This document shows, piece by piece, positions 61,409 to 64,000 of a stretch of DNA of 64,000 nt; the stretch's first letter is position 1, and each line of letters begins with the position of its first letter. The notes beneath the pieces are model-generated. The model was not told the DNA's origin and searched no databases. It saw only the letters and a list, made by a program, of their open reading frames with translations. The position numbers and the translations under genes were made by a program. The stretch comes from AB-137-C09 sp964458185. GTDB taxonomy: Bacteria > Pseudomonadota > Zetaproteobacteria > Mariprofundales > Mariprofundaceae. Where the stretch lies: NCBI GenBank assembly GCA_964458185.1, contig CAYWFG010000001.1:72451-136450 (forward strand). Direction: 5' to 3'.

Positions 61409-62673
61409 TAAAGGCTGTGAAGATTTTGCCCCAGCATTTCAGGTGTGACCAACACAATGCCTTTTTCGCTGACATAGAAGCGTTCGCTGTCATCGTCGAT
61501 ATTTTCACCAATCACCGTATTTTCAGGAATAATCGTTCCTTTATCAATCACGCAACGACGAATGCGGCAGTTCCGTTTGATTTCAACATCAGGTAGCACC
61601 ACGCTATCACTCACTTCCGAGTAAGAATGAACACGCACATTAGAGAACAGCACCGAACGGCGAACGGTAGAGCCAGTAATCAGGCAACCGCCTGAAATCA
61701 AAGAATCAACAGCCATGCCACGACGGGTGTCTGAATCAAAGGCAAACTTGGCAGGGGGTAATTGTTCTTGATGTGTCCAAATGGGCCACTTCTTGTCATA
61801 CATATTTAAGTCGGGTTCAAGCTCTGCCAAGTTAATGTTTGCTTCCCAATAAGCATCAATCGTGCCGACATCGCGCCAGTAACCTGATGCACTGGTGTTC
61901 CCTTTGAGGAAAGGAAAGGCAAAAATATTGTCGTTAGCAACGGCATTAGGAATAAGGTTTTTGCCAAAATCATGACTTGAGGTCTCAAGTTTATGGTCGG
62001 CTTTTAGCACGGTGCGAAGGTAATCGGCACTGAATACATAAATTCCCATGGATGCCAAGGCACGGGTGGGGTCGTCATTCATCGCTTTAGGGTCGCTAGG
62101 TTTTTCGGCAAATTCGGTAATACGATTTTGATCATTGGTGGTCATGACACCAAATTCTGTTGCCTCTTCTAACGGAACAGGAATGCAACCTACCGTAACA
62201 TCAGCACCTTTTTGGACATGGTGGGCAATCATTTTACCATAATCCATTTTATAAATATGATCGCCTGCCAAAATCAATACGTATTCTGGGTTGTAGTGAC
62301 GAAGAATATCTAAGTTTTGGTACACAGCATCCGCCGTGCCTTCATACCACGATTCACCTTGGCGTTGCTGCGCAGGCAGGACTTCCATAAACTCACCAAA
62401 TTCACCCGATAAAAAGCTCCACCCACGTTGCAAATGGCGTTGCAGTGAGTGTGATTTGTATTGTGTTACCACAGAAATGCGACGGATACCTGAATTGATG
62501 CAATTTGATAGCGGGAAATCAATGATTCTAAATTTTCCGCCAAAAGGAACAGCAGGTTTAGCGCGCCATTCGGTGAGGTCTTTTAGTCGTGATCCTTTAC
62601 CACCCGCTAAAATCATGGCGACGGTGTTTGCCGTCATTTTACTGATATTGCGTTCCATTTGAATATCGGACAT
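61408..62673 (-). CDS. glgC: Glucose-1-phosphate adenylyltransferase
   Basis: Makes ADP-glucose, the committed step of bacterial glycogen synthesis. The 421-residue protein has the activator/nucleotide loop ILAGGKGSRLKDLTEWRAKP, FGGKFRIIDFPLSNC, the active-site VLILAGDHIYKMDYG, and the C-terminal left-handed beta-helix (GGCLITGSTVRRSVLF, then VLPDVEIKRNCRI). AGGAG before the ATG. Unit hemE-vanZ-glgC-kinase on the minus strand. Confidence 0.97.
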   Translation of the reverse strand: MSDIQMERNISKMTANTVAMILAGGKGSRLKDLTEWRAKPAVPFGGKFRIIDFPLSNCINSGIRRISVVTQYKSHSLQRHLQRGWSFLSGEFGEFMEVLPAQQRQGESWYEGTADAVYQNLDILRHYNPEYVLILAGDHIYKMDYGKMIAHHVQKGADVTVGCIPVPLEEATEFGVMTTNDQNRITEFAEKPSDPKAMNDDPTRALASMGIYVFSADYLRTVLKADHKLETSSHDFGKNLIPNAVANDNIFAFPFLKGNTSASGYWRDVGTIDAYWEANINLAELEPDLNMYDKKWPIWTHQEQLPPAKFAFDSDTRRGMAVDSLISGGCLITGSTVRRSVLFSNVRVHSYSEVSDSVVLPDVEIKRNCRIRRCVIDKGTIIPENTVIGENIDDDSERFYVSEKGIVLVTPEMLGQNLHSL

Positions 62674-62688
62674 GGGGGACTCCTAGGG

Positions 62689-63159
62689 TTATGTTTCAGG
62701 CAAAGCCTGAGCGTGAGGCAAATAATAAGGTGTTGATTTTTTGCGCCGAAAAAGGTGGATCAGAATCAATGCAATCACAACACCCGTACAATCAGCCGCT
62801 AAATCAAATAAGCTTGATGTTCTGTGGGGTACAAAATACTGATGCAGTTCATCAACACTGCCCAAGAATGTACAGATTGCAACAATGAAAAAAACATGTT
62901 GGCAGTTGCTTTTATAGCGGAAGTGCAGTGTTGCCCGCCACAGCAAGAAGGTTAAAACTGCCCATATACTGGCGTGGATGTATTTATCATACTGCCCCAG
63001 TTGGCTAAATAGATGCTTAAACCCCATAAAGTGATCCAAATCAGTATACAATGAGGATTGTGAAGACACGATAAAAATAAAAATAACCCAACAAGCAAGC
63101 GGCCACCATGCGTGAATAAATGGTGATCTATTACCGCATGGTGACCGTTGATCAGCCAT
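62689..63159 (-). CDS. VanZ-like membrane protein
   Basis: A 156-residue protein with about four membrane helices and the VanZ-like pattern: YDKYIHASIWAVLTFL with the conserved Asp-Lys-x-x-His, and SVDELHQYFVPHRTSSLFDL with the DExxQ..P.R..s..D motif. Function of the family is poorly known; VanZ itself gives low-level teicoplanin resistance. ATG 63159 overlaps the hemE stop by eight bases; a longer frame upstream lies inside hemE. Confidence 0.85.
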   Translation of the reverse strand: MADQRSPCGNRSPFIHAWWPLACWVIFIFIVSSQSSLYTDLDHFMGFKHLFSQLGQYDKYIHASIWAVLTFLLWRATLHFRYKSNCQHVFFIVAICTFLGSVDELHQYFVPHRTSSLFDLAADCTGVVIALILIHLFRRKKSTPYYLPHAQALPET

Positions 63160-64000
63160 GATAACGTGGTGATTCTTGTTGTACGGCTTGAATAAAGGCT
63201 TGGGCATGGGCGACAGGAACATCAGGGGTGATGCCGTGACCAAGGTTAAAAATATGACCATTACCATGACCAAATCGCTTGAGTATATCGCATACTTCGC
63301 CGTGAATGCGTTCAGGTTTAGCATACAGCATGGTAGGATCCATATTGCCTTGCAGTGCTACGCGGTCGCCAATGCGCTCGCGGGCAAGGTCAATATCAAT
63401 CGACCAATCAAGACCAACCACATCGCAGCCCGTGTCTGCAATGGCTTCAAGCCAGCCCATGCCGCCCTTGGTGTAAACAATCACAGGAACGCGCCGCCCA
63501 CGGTATTCGCGGGTTAATTGAGCGATAATACGTTCCATGTATTGCAACGAAAATTCGCCATAATCACGGGTGCTTAAAATACCACCCCAAGTGTCAAAAA
63601 TTTGCACGGCTTGCACACCGTGACGAATTTGGGCATTCAAATAAGCTGCCACAGCGTCTGCCAGTTTTTCAAGTAGTAAATGCATCGTGGCAGGTTCATT
63701 AAAAGCCATGCCTTTGACTTTAGAAAAAGTCTTCGATCCGCCCCCTTCAACCATGTAGGTAGCAAGCGTCCAAGGACTACCAGTAAAGCCGATCAGTGGC
63801 ACGCGACCTTGTAAACCACGTTGAATCGTTTCAATGGCTTGCATCACATAACCAAGTTCATCTTCAGGGTCAGGCACAGGGAGTTTTTCTACATCAGCAA
63901 GACAAGTGATAGGTTGCGGAAACCTTGGACCTTCACCCGTGCCAAAGGTCAGTTTCATACCCATGGCTTCGGGGACAACCAAAATGTCAGAAAACAAAAT
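63152..64000 (-). CDS. hemE: Uroporphyrinogen decarboxylase, C-terminal part (5' end outside window)
   Basis: Converts uroporphyrinogen III to coproporphyrinogen III in haem synthesis. The 282 residues inside the window start in the middle of ILFSDILVVPEAMGM, so roughly 70 N-terminal residues lie beyond the right edge. Diagnostic pieces are GFTGSPWTLATYMVEG, QIFDTWGGILS, VVGLDWSIDID, LQGNMDP and the C-terminal FNLGHGITPDVP. Overlaps the VanZ-like gene. Confidence 0.97.
   Translation of the reverse strand: MLFSDILVVPEAMGMKLTFGTGEGPRFPQPITCLADVEKLPVPDPEDELGYVMQAIETIQRGLQGRVPLIGFTGSPWTLATYMVEGGGSKTFSKVKGMAFNEPATMHLLLEKLADAVAAYLNAQIRHGVQAVQIFDTWGGILSTRDYGEFSLQYMERIIAQLTREYRGRRVPVIVYTKGGMGWLEAIADTGCDVVGLDWSIDIDLARERIGDRVALQGNMDPTMLYAKPERIHGEVCDILKRFGHGNGHIFNLGHGITPDVPVAHAQAFIQAVQQESPRYHG

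Noticed and set aside
1..64000. CRISPR array, restriction-modification, toxin-antitoxin or prophage genes
   Set aside because: No regularly spaced repeats, no Cas, methylase, nuclease, toxin or phage structural motifs were seen on either strand.

Overview
The window is a bacterial chromosome fragment from a Gram-negative proteobacterium. The evidence is an envelope made with RodA/PBP2/MreBCD/RodZ, a MlaFEDC lipid pathway, a PilF/PilW-type pilotin, a bc1 complex with Tat-type Rieske protein, and a gamma-proteobacterial-style rpsU-dnaG-rpoD unit. Base composition is slightly AT-rich by eye. I lean towards a zetaproteobacterium or a free-living gammaproteobacterium, but the sequence alone does not settle it. 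No rRNA or tRNA gene was seen. Two runs of exactly 100 N show this is a scaffold. One gap (1842-1941) is flanked by an identical 55-bp repeat, and collapsing it restores a complete lepB. The other (47453-47552) lies inside gltB and hides far more than 100 bases.

Layout. 1-0.2 kb: tail of a TPR protein. 0.2-2.7 kb: beta-carbonic anhydrase facing a gmk / ferredoxin / lepB / DUF3467 unit. 2.73-3.09 kb: intergenic region with four DnaA-box-like sites, three of them in tandem every 12 bp, beside an AT-rich stretch; a candidate replication origin or DnaA-controlled site. 3.1-12.8 kb: one long minus-strand unit reading rpsU-yqeY-dnaG-rpoD-mreB-mreC-mreD-mrdA-rodA, joining the macromolecular synthesis operon to the rod-shape machinery, with an internal terminator after rpsU. 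12.9-17.7 kb: murJ, then small redox and stress genes (CDGSH protein, lipoprotein, EF-hand protein, Cys-rich membrane protein, SMR transporter, DUF1573-cytochrome c fusion) and rpe. 17.8-20.3 kb: petABC (bc1 complex) with a strong terminator. 20.5-25.6 kb: rlmN, mtnP, pilF-like gene, rodZ, and a histidine kinase with no adjacent regulator.

25.7-36.5 kb is the most distinctive region. A minus-strand pair (GH26-like glycosidase with two CBM2-like modules; pentapeptide-repeat protein) diverges from an eight-gene plus-strand unit: two PAP2-type membrane proteins (one lacking the catalytic residues), a STAS protein, a cellulose-synthase-like GT2, two paralogous DUF3131 proteins separated by a small anchored protein, and a protein with a C-terminal outer-membrane-barrel-like domain. 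Together they look like a synthase-dependent exopolysaccharide production and export system that I cannot match to a named pathway.

36.5-48 kb: large AsmA-like protein, mlaFEDC without mlaB, gltD and gltB. 48.1-53.1 kb: pepA, a PAP2 phosphatase, glgA and an ROK glucokinase. 53.1-54.1 kb: a decayed transposase. 54.1-59.7 kb: a four-CBS-domain protein, an M16 peptidase pair, a response regulator with a dead GGDEF domain, rsmD and coaD. 59.7-64 kb (minus strand): hemE (cut by the window end), a VanZ-like protein, glgC, and a PP2C-Ser/Thr kinase fusion overlapping glgC by one base. glgA, glk and glgC indicate glycogen storage.
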